From: Acanthosepion esculentum
Lineage: Eukaryota; Mollusca; Cephalopoda; Sepiida; Sepiidae
Reading direction: 5' to 3'
DNA: 64,000 bases
Assembly (NCBI GenBank): GCA_964036315.1
Contig: OZ038500.1
Coordinates: 60,428,446-60,492,445 of the forward strand
Below are positions 54,845-64,000 of this stretch, in pieces. The translations under genes and the position numbers were made by a program. Position 1 is the stretch's first letter; every line of letters begins with the position of its first letter. The notes below the pieces were generated by a model that did no database searches, was not told the DNA's origin, and saw nothing but the letters and a program-made list of their open reading frames with translations.

Positions 54845-54850
<6 letters not shown>
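53782..54850 (+). mobile_element. Probable solo LTR, 1069 bp
   Basis: Starts TGTTG and ends CAACA, the inverted ends of many LTRs, with (TA)n on both sides (possible ATAT-type target duplication, not provable inside TA). Near the 3' end 'ctatttataataataggatc' is TATA-like. The middle is a 246-bp tandem array (54013-54770). No internal gag/pol or second LTR is in the window, hence solo. Alternative: a structured non-LTR repeat. Confidence 0.5.
54013..54770 (+). repeat. 246-bp tandem repeat x3, dense in hairpins
   Basis: Units start at 54013, 54265 and 54511, with a last start at 54757 (spacing 252, 246, 246). Each unit has four clean hairpins: CCGAGCC/GGCTCGG, AACCCGT/AACGGGTT, CGGACGA/TCGTCCG enclosing CTTTGCC/GGCAAAG, and CTCTCTGC/GCAGAGAG. 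GC-rich, unlike the rest of the window. Changes between units are few. Confidence 0.9.
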
Positions 54851-54919
<69 letters not shown>

Positions 54920-55022
54920 GAAACAGACATTCGTTAATAAAGGTTTTCCGAACTAACTCATAGATAACTAAATTAGATTATTTCTTTCTAAAGTAATCAA
55001 AATTAACACTGAATATACATTA
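54851..55022. repeat. (TA)n followed by the 105-bp module of 42393-42497
   Basis: TA to 54916, then a near-identical copy of the 42393-42497 sequence, ending where the two loci diverge ((TA)n there, unrelated sequence here). Confidence 0.85.
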
Positions 55023-55194
55023 GAAAAAATAACATCAATATTTTCTATAAAAATGAAATAAACGTCAATTACAAGCAGGATTAATTTTTCCTTAGAAATA
55101 TTATAAAGAAATACACAACACCATTCAACCGGAACGAGAAAATTCAATTAATTAACTATTGTAGACAGGACAACTTCAGGCAACAGTCATGTGC

Positions 55195-56015
55195 ATCTAC
55201 AGAAGGATGCTAAGTATACTCTGGACTAAGCACGTGAGAAACGACGAAGTCTTAGAGAAAATAGAAAAAAACTCATCCATAACATCACGAAGCGACAATA
55301 AACATTTCTAAGGCACATAATGAAGAAGGAGTGCTTGGAAAATCTTAAATCACAGGACAGATTAAAGACACCGAGGACAGAAGAAATCACAGGACAGATT
55401 GAAGACACCGAGGACAGAAGAAATCACAGGACAGATTAAAGACACCGAGGACAGAAGAAATCACAGGACAGATTGAAGACACGAAATACAGAAGAAATCA
55501 CAGGACAGATTGAAGACAAGAAGGACAGAAGAAATCACAGGACAGATTGAAGACACGAAAGACAGAAGAAATCACAGGACAGATTGAAGACACGAAGGAC
55601 AGAAGAAATCACAGGACAGATTGAAGACACGAAGGACAGAAGAAATCACAGGACAGATTGAAGACACGAAGGACAGAAGAAATCACAGGACAGATTGAAG
55701 ACACGAAAGACAGAAGAAATCACAGGACAGATTGAAGACACGAAAGACAGAAGAAATCACAGGACAGATTGAAGACAAGAAGGACAGAAGAAATCACAGG
55801 ACAGATTGAAGACACGAAAGACAGAAGAAATCACAGGACAGATTGAAGACACGAAGGACAGAAGAAATCAACGCATTGCATAGTGATCTCGATTAAGCGG
55901 ATAGCAGAACAGGTTTTGGGAAAAATAACAAAAATATCCAACTTATTAAGAACTACAAGGAACGGGAAATTGTGGAAAGTCGTTATCGCCTACATCCTGC
56001 GGAGATATGGCATAT
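55195..56015 (+). pseudogene. RTE-type LINE C-terminal fragment expanded by a minisatellite
   Basis: The plus strand has 'ctacagaaggatgctaagta' (YRRMLS), 'ggcacataatgaagaagg' (GHIMKKE), then the 37-bp array, then LLRTTRNGKLWKVVIAYILR before the stop, which is the normal end of the family (LWRAMIAYV at 9330). The array replaces the hydrophilic stretch between these blocks. Confidence 0.65.
55347..55868 (+). repeat. 37-bp tandem repeat, 14 copies
   Basis: Unit 'aaatcacaggacagattgaa' plus 'gacacgaaggacagaag', variants gacaccgagg, gacaagaagg and gacacgaaag. It is 37 bp, so not a multiple of three, and it disrupts the LINE frame. Variant order suggests block duplications. Confidence 0.97.
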
Positions 56016-56019
56016 AAAG

Positions 56020-56685
56020 GAAAAGAACCTCATCGTGAAGACTAACAACTCACCTCCAAGATCCAAATTACAGAGAACCAATTATATATGAACTTACATG
56101 CCACTTTCGGAACTGCGTTGATGATCAAAAGAAATTCATAAATAATTATATTAGACATACCACTACATGCCTATCCAGAAGACTCACGTTACATCTCTCA
56201 AATCATAACTCAGTTAGGACCCATATTACCAGACATGGAAACCTGTCAAAGTCCATCCGCAACATACTTCTGTAATATACGACTATCACAGTCGCATCTA
56301 CTTGCAAAAAATGGTTAAAATAATGGAAGTGTTAATAATTAAAAAAAAGGAAAGAAAACTGTAACACTCAGTAATACCAAATTTGAACACGGCCACAATG
56401 TGCTAACCGTTTTTAGGAAATAAGAAAGCATTCCAATAACTATGAACTGGGAACACCATCCAAGTAAATATATAGTCGCACGCTGAAACGTAGGTACGCG
56501 TATATGTACTAATTAATAGATAACTTTGCTTTCATTGAGTACTATTATGTTTACACCTCATGCATAAATTTGACGATTATTTATTTGGTTGCCTGGGTAT
56601 GCACACCAGCACACGCGTACACGCCTGCTTATACTTGGCCGTTTCATTTATCCACTCTACGATACACATATATAAAAATCTACAT
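56020..56685. other. No feature recognised
   Basis: AT-rich DNA between the LINE fragment and the mariner relic. Confidence 0.3.
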
Positions 56686-56689
56686 ACGA

Positions 56690-57645
56690 TGAAATGTTCT
56701 GAGGCTGAACAAGATACTCCAATGGAATGTCACCAAATGATATTTATTTTTCAATATAGTTCATCTTGCAGACCAAACCCTTTTTTTCTGTCTGTGTTGC
56801 AGTGCTCGGGTGCCATTGGTTTGAAGAAGCTTTCATCCTGTGTGTTAAAAAGGTCACCAACAGCAGATATGACGTTATCATCACTGCGATACTGATTCTC
56901 AGCCAGATGGGGGCGAATCAGGAGAATAAGGAAGGTGATCAATCAGTTGCAAGCCACAATCACTCACAGACCCCATTGAAACAAAGAGCTTGCTCGCTGG
57001 AGCATTTTCTTGATGAAACAAGCTCGCTTTCGCCTGTTCTTCTGGGCGTTTGGCCTTGATAGCCTTTCATTGGTCATTTTGACTATAGTCAATAAACACT
57101 ATTCACTTAGCATTCCCCAAAACAGATGCAATAACCTCCCCAGCAGATGAAACGATCTTAGCCTTCTTTGGTGTAGGTCAGGATGGGGTGTTTCCTTTTT
57201 ACGTACTATCTGGCGGAACATGATAAACACAACACTAATCCTGAGTTAGTTAACGTTGATGGAAACCAGCAATATTTAATTCAAACACTGTCAAATTTAC
57301 CCATGATGTGATCAGCCTGGTGCACCTTTGATCAGAAGACGCGGCACCCAAGGAGCAGAAACCTTCGTCACGTCAATACAATTGTGCAGATTATTCTCAA
57401 CTCTCTCATGGCATATTCTAAGAGCATTAGCTATTTCATTTATAGTCAATCGCTTTTCATTGTTCACATATGGTTAAAACGAACAATGTTTTTCTTAGTG
57501 GTGGGAGCTGCAGGATGTCAAGACATTCGGTCAAATTTAAGACTCTCCCTTACCATTCTAAAATAATCTTCCCACTTTTGTACTGTTGGTAAGTCTGGAG
57601 CGTCATCCTCTATTTTAGCAACCATATAAATATCCTTGTGGCTAA
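56690..57645 (-). pseudogene. mariner transposase, nearly full span but heavily decayed
   Basis: Minus strand, in order: RRLTINEIANALRICHERV (second helix-turn-helix, ~57460), SAPWVPRLL linker, AKIVSSAGEVIASVFGNA and IVFIDYSQND (first catalytic-Asp region, ~57100), ASLFHQENAP (HQDNAP, Asp to Glu), LIDHLPYSPDSPPS (third Asp), ENQYRSDDNVISAVGDLF and a C-terminal QGDYVEK-like end. Many frameshifts and stops. TIRs were not found. Confidence 0.75.
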
Positions 57646-57669
57646 ACTCTTTTTCTGCACAATGTCAAC

Positions 57670-57722
57670 TTTTGTCTATTTTTAAGAGAAGTCGTATCGA
57701 CTTCTCTTAAAAATGGACAAAA
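57670..57722. repeat. 53-nt palindrome, 25-bp arms, 3-nt loop
   Basis: 'ttttgtctatttttaagaga' with 'agtcg', TAT, then the reverse complement with one mismatch. It sits next to the 5' end of the mariner relic and could be two head-to-head copies of its terminal sequence. Confidence 0.9.
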
Positions 57723-58142
57723 TTAGTTACTTTTTAAGTCTTCTTTGATCAGTCCCATACCAGTTTACCTGGAACAGAATCATGCAGTTATTAATGAGAA
57801 GAGTTGAACATTTAGTTTACCTGAAAAGAAGAAATACAGTAGAAGATTTGAAATGAATGCATGTCACAGCTCTGTCCTCGCTACTTGACAGTCAGGCTAT
57901 TAGATTTTCTGGCCACTCTTGTATTTAGTTAAAAATGAAAAATGGAAAACAGCTTTCGTAATGTCTAATAGATTATCCAAAATCGCTTGGATATATAAGG
58001 CACTTTTGAAGCGTTTTATAATCAGAAAATACACACACACACTTGTACAAATTCAACAGAAAATAGGATAAAAATCATAATCGCAGTACCTTGTCAATCG
58101 TCTTTAATGAAACGTTTGTAAAAGAGAATGATGCTTAAATAG

Positions 58143-58224
<82 letters not shown>

Positions 58225-58536
58225 TAGTAACCCATAAAATTCATAATTACCTCATATGAGGTAATTTTTAATTTTATGGTTTACTGCTATTTATTTGCTC
58301 TGTCTACTAAATACATTATGCTCTTTTTGTGGATCAGTTTTACTATTTTATATTACTAGCATCCATTTGGATTTTTACCTTTCAATATATATATATATAG
58401 AACTATATATAGAGAGTTACTTCATAGAAAAAGACAAAGTTCAGGCCGTTATTTAAGCTACCGCGATCATCAGGCCTTTTAACGATTGCAGTAGTGTGAA
58501 ACTTAAGTATCTGTGCGAACTTCGGTTCTTTATGGC

Positions 58537-58632
<96 letters not shown>

Positions 58633-58640
58633 GTAAAATT
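57723..58640. repeat. AT-rich DNA with two long (TA)n tracts
   Basis: TA tracts at 58147-58221 and 58542-58632. Bases 58440-58505 carry a 'taacgattgcagtagtgtgaaac' stretch related to the ctgacgattgcac...gaaac motif at 30892. No gene. Confidence 0.8.
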
Positions 58641-58659
58641 TCCAAGGACAATTCTGTGG

Positions 58660-59015
58660 ATAAGACAAATTAGTATAAGAATTACAAATGGAAATTTTTT
58701 TTTTAATCCAAATGTTTTTGTTGTTACATTAATGCCAAAATTTAAAAAAGAGAGAAGCTTTATACTATTATTATAAAGTAATTTAACATTAGCTAGAAAG
58801 AGCCTCACGCAAGAGATTATAAGAAAATTGTCCCTGAACCTAACGAACAAAAAAGAATGTTGATGAACAACGAATTTCGCAAATTTCGAATTTAATGTAA
58901 TTATAACAACAAAAACATTTCGCTTTCATTGTTTTCCCTGATAAAGTTGGAAGACGAAGCACATCGCTAAAAACTAAGAATTTTTCCAATTGGGATTCTT
59001 ATACTATATATATGT
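58660..59015. mobile_element. Foldback element with decayed hammerhead-like core
   Basis: Inverted segments: 'agtataagaattacaaatgg' (58670) against 'ccaattgggattcttatact' (59000), and 'aatgtttttgttgttacatt' (58710) against 'aatgtaattataacaacaaa' (58895). At 58940 CCTGATAA, GTTGGAAGAC and GAAG follow the hammerhead order, with two core changes. Confidence 0.55.
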
Positions 59016-59978
59016 ATAATTTGAGTAGACACCACATTTTTTTAAAAGTGTGATTTACATCTACCGACATTTGTATACGAGAATCATAATAAAAAATGAA
59101 ATATAATTAATAAAATAATAATATAATTAAATAATTAATAAAAATCGGGACTTCTACGTGTATTCACTAAAATATAATGTTTAATTAATTAGAAATTATG
59201 TCTGATTAAAAAATTTAAAATCTATTATTTCTTAGAATATTTTATAAGCAATTTTATGTTGACCTCACAATTAAAACGACAGCCTAATAAAAAAATAACA
59301 TTGATTATGCTAAATCGCTTCCTTCTATGTCAATAATTCACCGTTGACTATTCATTATAACTGGAATTTTCAGATTAACTTTCATCTCACAACTATGTAT
59401 CAATTCTTACAACCCATTGATTAATTCACGTATCTATCTATCTATCTATCTTCATATAAATGTCTCAAAATGTATCTCAATCTTCCAGTGTTATTACTCT
59501 GTTAACGATTACCTCCCCTGTTTTTCCTCTATTTGTCTCATTGAAATCTTTTGATAATAGGTGTGTCTCTTCTGGCTTCAGCATTCTGCTTTCCATTAAA
59601 ACGTGCTGGTATCAAATCATGCTTCACTTCTCAAGAAATTGTGACCATTTATTGAGTCTTTCACTTGAAAAGGAATTTCGGAAATAGCAAATGACCTTTG
59701 GCGCCTTATAGTGTCAAATAGCCGACAAGCATTCGTCTTGTTTTCATCTTCGCCTGTTGAAAGCGTTTTCAAGATCTTCAACAATTTCGCCTTTTACCAA
59801 GTAAAATGTAAAGCTTCTTACGCGGGTGGAGCCCCTTCAACTGTGACAACCGAAGCCAGCGAATCTTGTCAGCTGCATTCAACCAATTATGAACGAGATT
59901 AAATGACTGGATCTCGAATGAAATCTCTTTATGTCGACCATTCTTCATTTATTCATTTCAAAATTTTCTTCTTTTTTT
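59016..59978. other. No gene recognised
   Basis: AT-rich. A short (TCTA)n at 59430-59450; frames at 59460-59687 and 59711-59902 have no known domain. Confidence 0.3.
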
Positions 59979-59979
59979 T

Positions 59980-60620
59980 TCAGAAAGAGAGTCCCTTAGT
60001 TTTCATCTGGTTAGTTCTTTCTTTCTTTCTTTTCAGTTTTTACCATTTCTTTCTCTTTCTTTACCGTTGTTACTATTTCTTTCTTTCTTTCTTTCTTCTT
60101 TCTTTTCAGGTGTTACCATTTCTTTCTTTCTTTTTTATTTCTTTTCAGCTGTTACTCTTTCTTTTTTCTTTCTTTTTTTGTTTCTTTCTTACTTTCTTTA
60201 TACTCCAATATTGTCAGTAATTCCTTGTTTTCCTATTGCTTTTATTCTTCATTTATATATTCAATCATTTATATTCTACTATTCACTTTTCTGTTTTTTT
60301 TTCTTTCCTTTTCACCTGTTTTCTTTCTTTCTTTCCGTTTTCTTTTTCGTCAGTAACTTGTAAAAATTCATTCATTTACTTTTTTTAATTCAACCTCATT
60401 CATTCTTATTCTTATTTATTTATTACCTTATTCAATCAGTTTTAAACATTGTAACTTATTCATTCTCAGATCCTTTATTTGTTCGTTCTTTTTTTCCCCT
60501 CTTTCATTCTAAGTTTTTCCTTCTTTTTCATTTCTCCCACGCCCCCTTTTAATAATCCTCATTCTTTTTAAAGCTACTTTCCGTTATTTATTTTCATTCT
60601 TTCGCTCGCTTTCTTTCTAC
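59980..60620 (+). repeat. Pyrimidine-rich (CTTT)n domain
   Basis: C/T-rich with repeated 'ttttcag(g/c)tgttac' spacers at about 60030, 60105 and 60145. Frames of Phe/Ser/Leu are repeat translations. Confidence 0.85.
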
Positions 60621-60861
60621 ACAATAGTCATTCCAAATCTTACTTAACGAGCCTATCTCGCTACAATCTATCATTGCTGTCGTCTCCATTACGTATTTTC
60701 TCTAATTTTCAAATGCTATTTCGTCTTATCTTCATATAGCCTCGATTTATTTCTAAAAGTCAACATCTAGTTTAGTCGCCACTTTTTAATTTGTCTTTTT
60801 CATCTATCTTCATGCTTTCAAATACCAGTGATTAACAATACATTTGGCGCCTTTTGCGAAA

Positions 60862-60946
60862 CGTAGTAAAGAATTCGTTGTTCATCAACATTTTTTTTTT
60901 TGTTCGTTAGGTTCAGAAACAATTTTCTTATAATCTCTTGCAATAC
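60862..60946 (-). repeat. Inverted copy of 58803-58886
   Basis: 'attcgttgttcatcaacatt', 'tttgttcgttaggttcag' and 'acaattttcttataatctct' match the reverse complement of 58803-58886 with few differences. The two are about 2 kb apart and could be the ends of one composite insertion. Confidence 0.8.
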
Positions 60947-61254
60947 ATCTCGAGAATATTCGTCATCGTTTCTTTTATTTAATTTCTTTATCCGCTATCA
61001 ATAATCATTTGTTTCTCGCGTTGCTTTATTTTTATCAAGTCTTCTGGGAAATACTATAGAGAAATAGCATAGTAAAAAATATAGATGAACAGAGGTGTAT
61101 TTCGTTGTTTTTAGAAAAACATTTTCGTGAATAAATTTTCAGGATTCAGTCACATACACAATACAAGAGAAGGAAGCAAGAAGCAAAGCAAAAAAAATAA
61201 AAAGAATAAAAATTACAATTGTGAATTAAAAGGAAATTTAGAAAAGAGAAAATT

Positions 61255-61950
61255 GGTGAATTTATATATGAGTCTATAAGAAGTTATTTGGTTAAAGAGT
61301 AGATAAATATTAGTCATTTATATTTGCGTGTATAAGAATTTAATTGGTTCAAGAATAGAAAAGTAATTACTTATATTTTAGTCTATGAGAATTTACATGG
61401 TTCGAGGATAGCAAATATTTGCCATTTATTGTTCAGTCTATAAGAATTTGCGTGGTCCGAAGATAGCAAATATTTGCAATTTATAGTTCAGTCTATAAGA
61501 ATTTACATGGTCCGAGGATAGATAAACGTTTGTAATTTATTGCCCAGTCTATAAGAATTTACATGGTTCGAGGATAGATAAATAATTGTTATTTATAGTT
61601 CAGCCAATAAGAATGTACTTGGTTCAAGGGAAGATAAATATTGATTATTTATATTTGAATGCATAAGAATTTACATGGTTTGAGGATAGATGAAAATTGG
61701 CTATTCATATACATATTTCTCCGTCTACTTGGTTTATGGATAGATAAATATTGATCATTCATATTTGTCTGTATGCATTTACATGGTTCGAGATGGTTTA
61801 ATATTGGTCATTTATATTTGAATTTATATGTAATTACTTGGTTCAACGATAGTCAATATTGATCATTAGTATTATATCCAGTTATTTGGTTTTAGTATAG
61901 TTAAATAGTCATTTATATTTGAGTCTATAAACATTTACTTGGTCCCGGGA
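61255..61950. repeat. ~60-bp diverged tandem array, about 11 units
   Basis: Each unit has 'agtctataagaatttacatg', 'gttcgaggatag', 'ataaatattggtcatttat'. Units are 55-63 bp and well diverged. Confidence 0.9.
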
Positions 61951-62355
61951 AGCATATTGTTCGTCGGTAACACAATAGGGTGTTTCAATACTTGAACATA
62001 TCCAGTACACTTGAACCCTCAGTCACAGCGACTTGTGAATTCGTTCTAAATCGATGGCTTCAGATGAGTTCCGTCGAATTTCAATCAGAAGGCTTTCAAT
62101 ACCCCTAATATGGCTTTTTAGTCACTTCCCAACGGTGAACAACGCTAGGATGCTCTCCCCAGGTTAATATTACCAAGAAGACCCTATTTTGACGAATAAA
62201 AGTATAGTGACATTCGAACTGGTGTCACATGGTCTGAACGCTATACACCCGGCAAAAGGCCCAAACGATGCATATCCAATTTTTAATAGAGTAGAACTCC
62301 TCAAATCCGAACATAGCATAATCAAGACTTCCTCGATTTTTGACTTATCTACATA
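61951..62355. other. No feature recognised
   Basis: Unique-looking sequence preceding the (TA)n tract at 62360-62428. Confidence 0.3.
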
Positions 62356-62359
62356 TATA

Positions 62360-62360
62360 C

Positions 62361-62433
<73 letters not shown>

Positions 62434-62659
62434 TTTATTTAAATATTATAACATAAATATGTTATAAAATCACTACAAAAATAGCCATTTTCTTTCAATA
62501 TATATATATATGCAGAAATATAGTCTTAAAGTGTGCTATATTTATGGGGTAAAGTGCTCAATATCAGAGATAGAGCGTGTGTAAATATAAAAGTGGACAT
62601 GGAAGTCAGCACTTAGAGGCGACAGTCTGTTTCATGCTAGTGCAATCGTCAGGCGACTA

Positions 62660-62708
<49 letters not shown>
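62360..62708. mobile_element. (TA)n-bounded 'aagaaatatagtc' module with hammerhead-like end
   Basis: TA tract, AT-rich spacer, short TA, then 62512-62655 ('gcagaaatatagtcttaaag' to 'caatcgtcaggcgac'), then (TA)n. On the minus strand the end reads CTGACGATTGC, ACTAGCAT, GAAACAGACTGTC, as at 30892-30923. This is a single arm rather than a foldback. Confidence 0.75.
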
Positions 62709-62710
<2 letters not shown>

Positions 62711-62723
62711 GTTTGCAATCATA

Positions 62724-62950
62724 TAATTCCATGCAAGACAATGAAGCCACTAAGACAAGGTATTACTGAGTGTGTAAAAACAAAAAAGTTTTTACGAAAA
62801 CAAGAAGAATAGAAGAGTAATCAAGACAGTAGATAGTTTTTCACATCGCATTTAAATTTTAAAGATCAAAGTTGGCTGGTAAGTATGGAACCGGGAAAAT
62901 ATTCCACAAACGGGAAGTGCAAGAAAAGAAAGAGTTAGTATAGTATTACG
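62724..62950 (-). pseudogene. Truncated LINE 3' end
   Basis: Reverse of the LINE pol C-terminus and 3' UTR: 'ccatgcaagacaatgaagcc', 'gtattactgagtgtg', 'aaagttggctggtaagtatg', 'attccacaaacgggaagtgc'. The minus strand encodes a decayed RLWNSLP...NFNLQKFKC-like end. Confidence 0.6.
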
Positions 62951-62954
62951 GTTA

Positions 62955-62956
<2 letters not shown>

Positions 62957-63048
<92 letters not shown>

Positions 63049-63105
63049 ATATATATATATATTTGTGTGTGTGTGTGTATGTGTGTGTGTGTGTGTGTGT
63101 GTGTA
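62957..63105. repeat. (TA)n-(TG)n microsatellite
   Basis: TA to about 63062, then TG to 63105. Confidence 0.95.
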
Positions 63106-63257
63106 CTTAGACAGCAATCCTTCTTTCATGCACATTTTATTGAAAACGAGAGACAAGGTGATTTTATTTAGTTTTCATACGGTTTCTCATGCGATCTAAT
63201 ATATTTTTTTTCTTTTCGGATGATTAATTATAAAAGAACTGTCCAAATGTTCTTTTT

Positions 63258-63299
63258 ATCCGAACGCTTTCGGCTATACATTTAGCCATTTTCAAGGAT
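63258..63299 (-). ncRNA. Decayed hammerhead-like motif
   Basis: Minus strand: AUCC/GGAU stem I (63296-63299 with 63258-63261), UUGAAAA in place of CUGANGA, a bulged U, stem II GGCUA/UAGCC of 5 bp, GAAA, a GCGU loop closed by A-U, cleavage triplet UUC. It is homologous to 10034-10075, with stem I kept by a compensated change. Confidence 0.4.
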
Positions 63300-63484
63300 T
63301 AAATATTTTAACTGTTATCAAGAAACAGATTGTTGTATGTATGTATTTATATAACGTTTTCTTTTTTCAAACACGGTAAATCTTTTGTGTCCATGTTCAA
63401 AGTTAATATTATTAAGTGTTGTTTTTTTTGTTTGTATTAATAAGGCTTCCATTATTTTTAACCTTTTTTGCGTGTAGATGATGC

Positions 63485-63487
<3 letters not shown>

Positions 63488-63552
<65 letters not shown>
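63488..63552. repeat. (TA)n microsatellite
   Basis: Pure TA tract of about 65 bp. Confidence 0.95.
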
Positions 63553-63556
<4 letters not shown>

Positions 63557-63559
63557 GAG

Positions 63560-63800
63560 TTGTCTTTCTCCTAGACCAGTTGAAATCCAAGGCTATAGAA
63601 CCCAATCTGTCCGGCTATTTACCCATAGATGGAGGGAGAAGAAGAGGATTCATACATTTCCCAAGGGTATCAGTCACGTAAGTGAATGTAATGGACTCAA
63701 CTGGAATTCGAAATCGGCTCTCCGATTCCCAATCCAAGCCGCTATCCATTACTCCACCGTTCCTCCTTACTCCACCGCGGAGGGTCGTTTGCAGCACTTA
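63560..63800 (-). mobile_element. tRNA-headed SINE, inverted
   Basis: Minus strand: 'cggtggagtaatggatagcg' (A box), 'gatttcgaattccagttgag' (B box), then 'cccttgggaaatgtatgaat' and 'ccatctatgggtaaatagcc'. Best-preserved head of the family seen at 25255, 46680 and 49640. Confidence 0.75.
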
Positions 63801-63957
63801 GTGCACCAGGTCTCTGTATTCGGCCCTTCAAAAAGAGTGGATGGTCCTGCACGAAACATTCACCACTGTAATCAAATCTCATGTGCTTTTGTCGGGCTGT
63901 CGTTTTCCTAGGAACTGATCTGCTTGACCCTCATAAGTCGAATTCGACTGGAGAGTC

Positions 63958-64000
<43 letters not shown>
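63958..64000. repeat. (TC)n microsatellite, cut by the window edge
   Basis: Pure TC from 63960 to the end. Confidence 0.95.

Overview
This is an AT-rich metazoan window with no host gene I can support end to end. It is made almost entirely of decayed transposable elements, tandem repeats and (TA)n, (CTTT)n, (GA)n and (CA)n microsatellites. The mix (tRNA- and 5S-derived SINEs, RTE- and jockey/CR1-like LINE 3' ends, mariner/Tc1 relics, Penelope-like remains) fits a mollusc, plausibly a cephalopod such as an octopus. The taxon is an inference, because no host gene fixes it.

Layout. 0-5.2 kb: a diverged ~26-bp satellite broken up by SINEs, a foldback element and an old dispersed repeat. 5.2-15.5 kb: LINE and SINE relics, a Tc1/mariner-type element carrying an RTE LINE inside it, and a Penelope-like (PLE) remnant at 11-13.2 kb with a GIY-YIG endonuclease fragment between terminal-type repeats. 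15.5-21.9 kb: pyrimidine-rich DNA, partly duplicated, around an ~830-bp tandem duplication. 21.9-31 kb: a 248-bp near-perfect palindrome, an 18-bp minisatellite inside a dead transposase, and a large repeat (27.6-30.15 kb) with a 30-bp array, a 177-bp insert and an internally deleted mariner nested in it. 31-42.6 kb: (TA)n-bordered modules, a Helitron-like relic, a cluster of one tRNA SINE, two tail-to-tail LINE pol relics, and foldback elements. 42.6-51 kb: a MADE1-like 80-bp mariner MITE, a SINE trimer, a 67-bp x10 array inside a split transposase, and a 5S-derived SINE. 51-64 kb: pyrimidine-rich DNA, a probable solo LTR with a 246-bp array of hairpins, a 37-bp x14 minisatellite inside a LINE fragment, a full-span dead mariner and a 60-bp array.

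The most interesting thread is a set of foldback or terminal-type repeats carrying hammerhead ribozyme motifs. The copy at 34438-34484 has every invariant core base, a 6-bp stem I, a 4-bp stem II, a minimal stem III and a GUC cleavage site. The copy at 40287-40330 is nearly as good, and copies at 26702-26759 and in both arms of the 22905-23152 palindrome have a full or one-substitution core and paired stems. Further decayed copies lie at 10034-10075, 15442-15478 and 63258-63299. Hammerheads are known in Penelope-like elements and in small retrozyme-type RNAs, and a PLE endonuclease fragment is present at 11.6 kb. The window therefore looks like a graveyard of several ribozyme-bearing retroelement families, most inserted as inverted dimers and many bordered by (TA)n.
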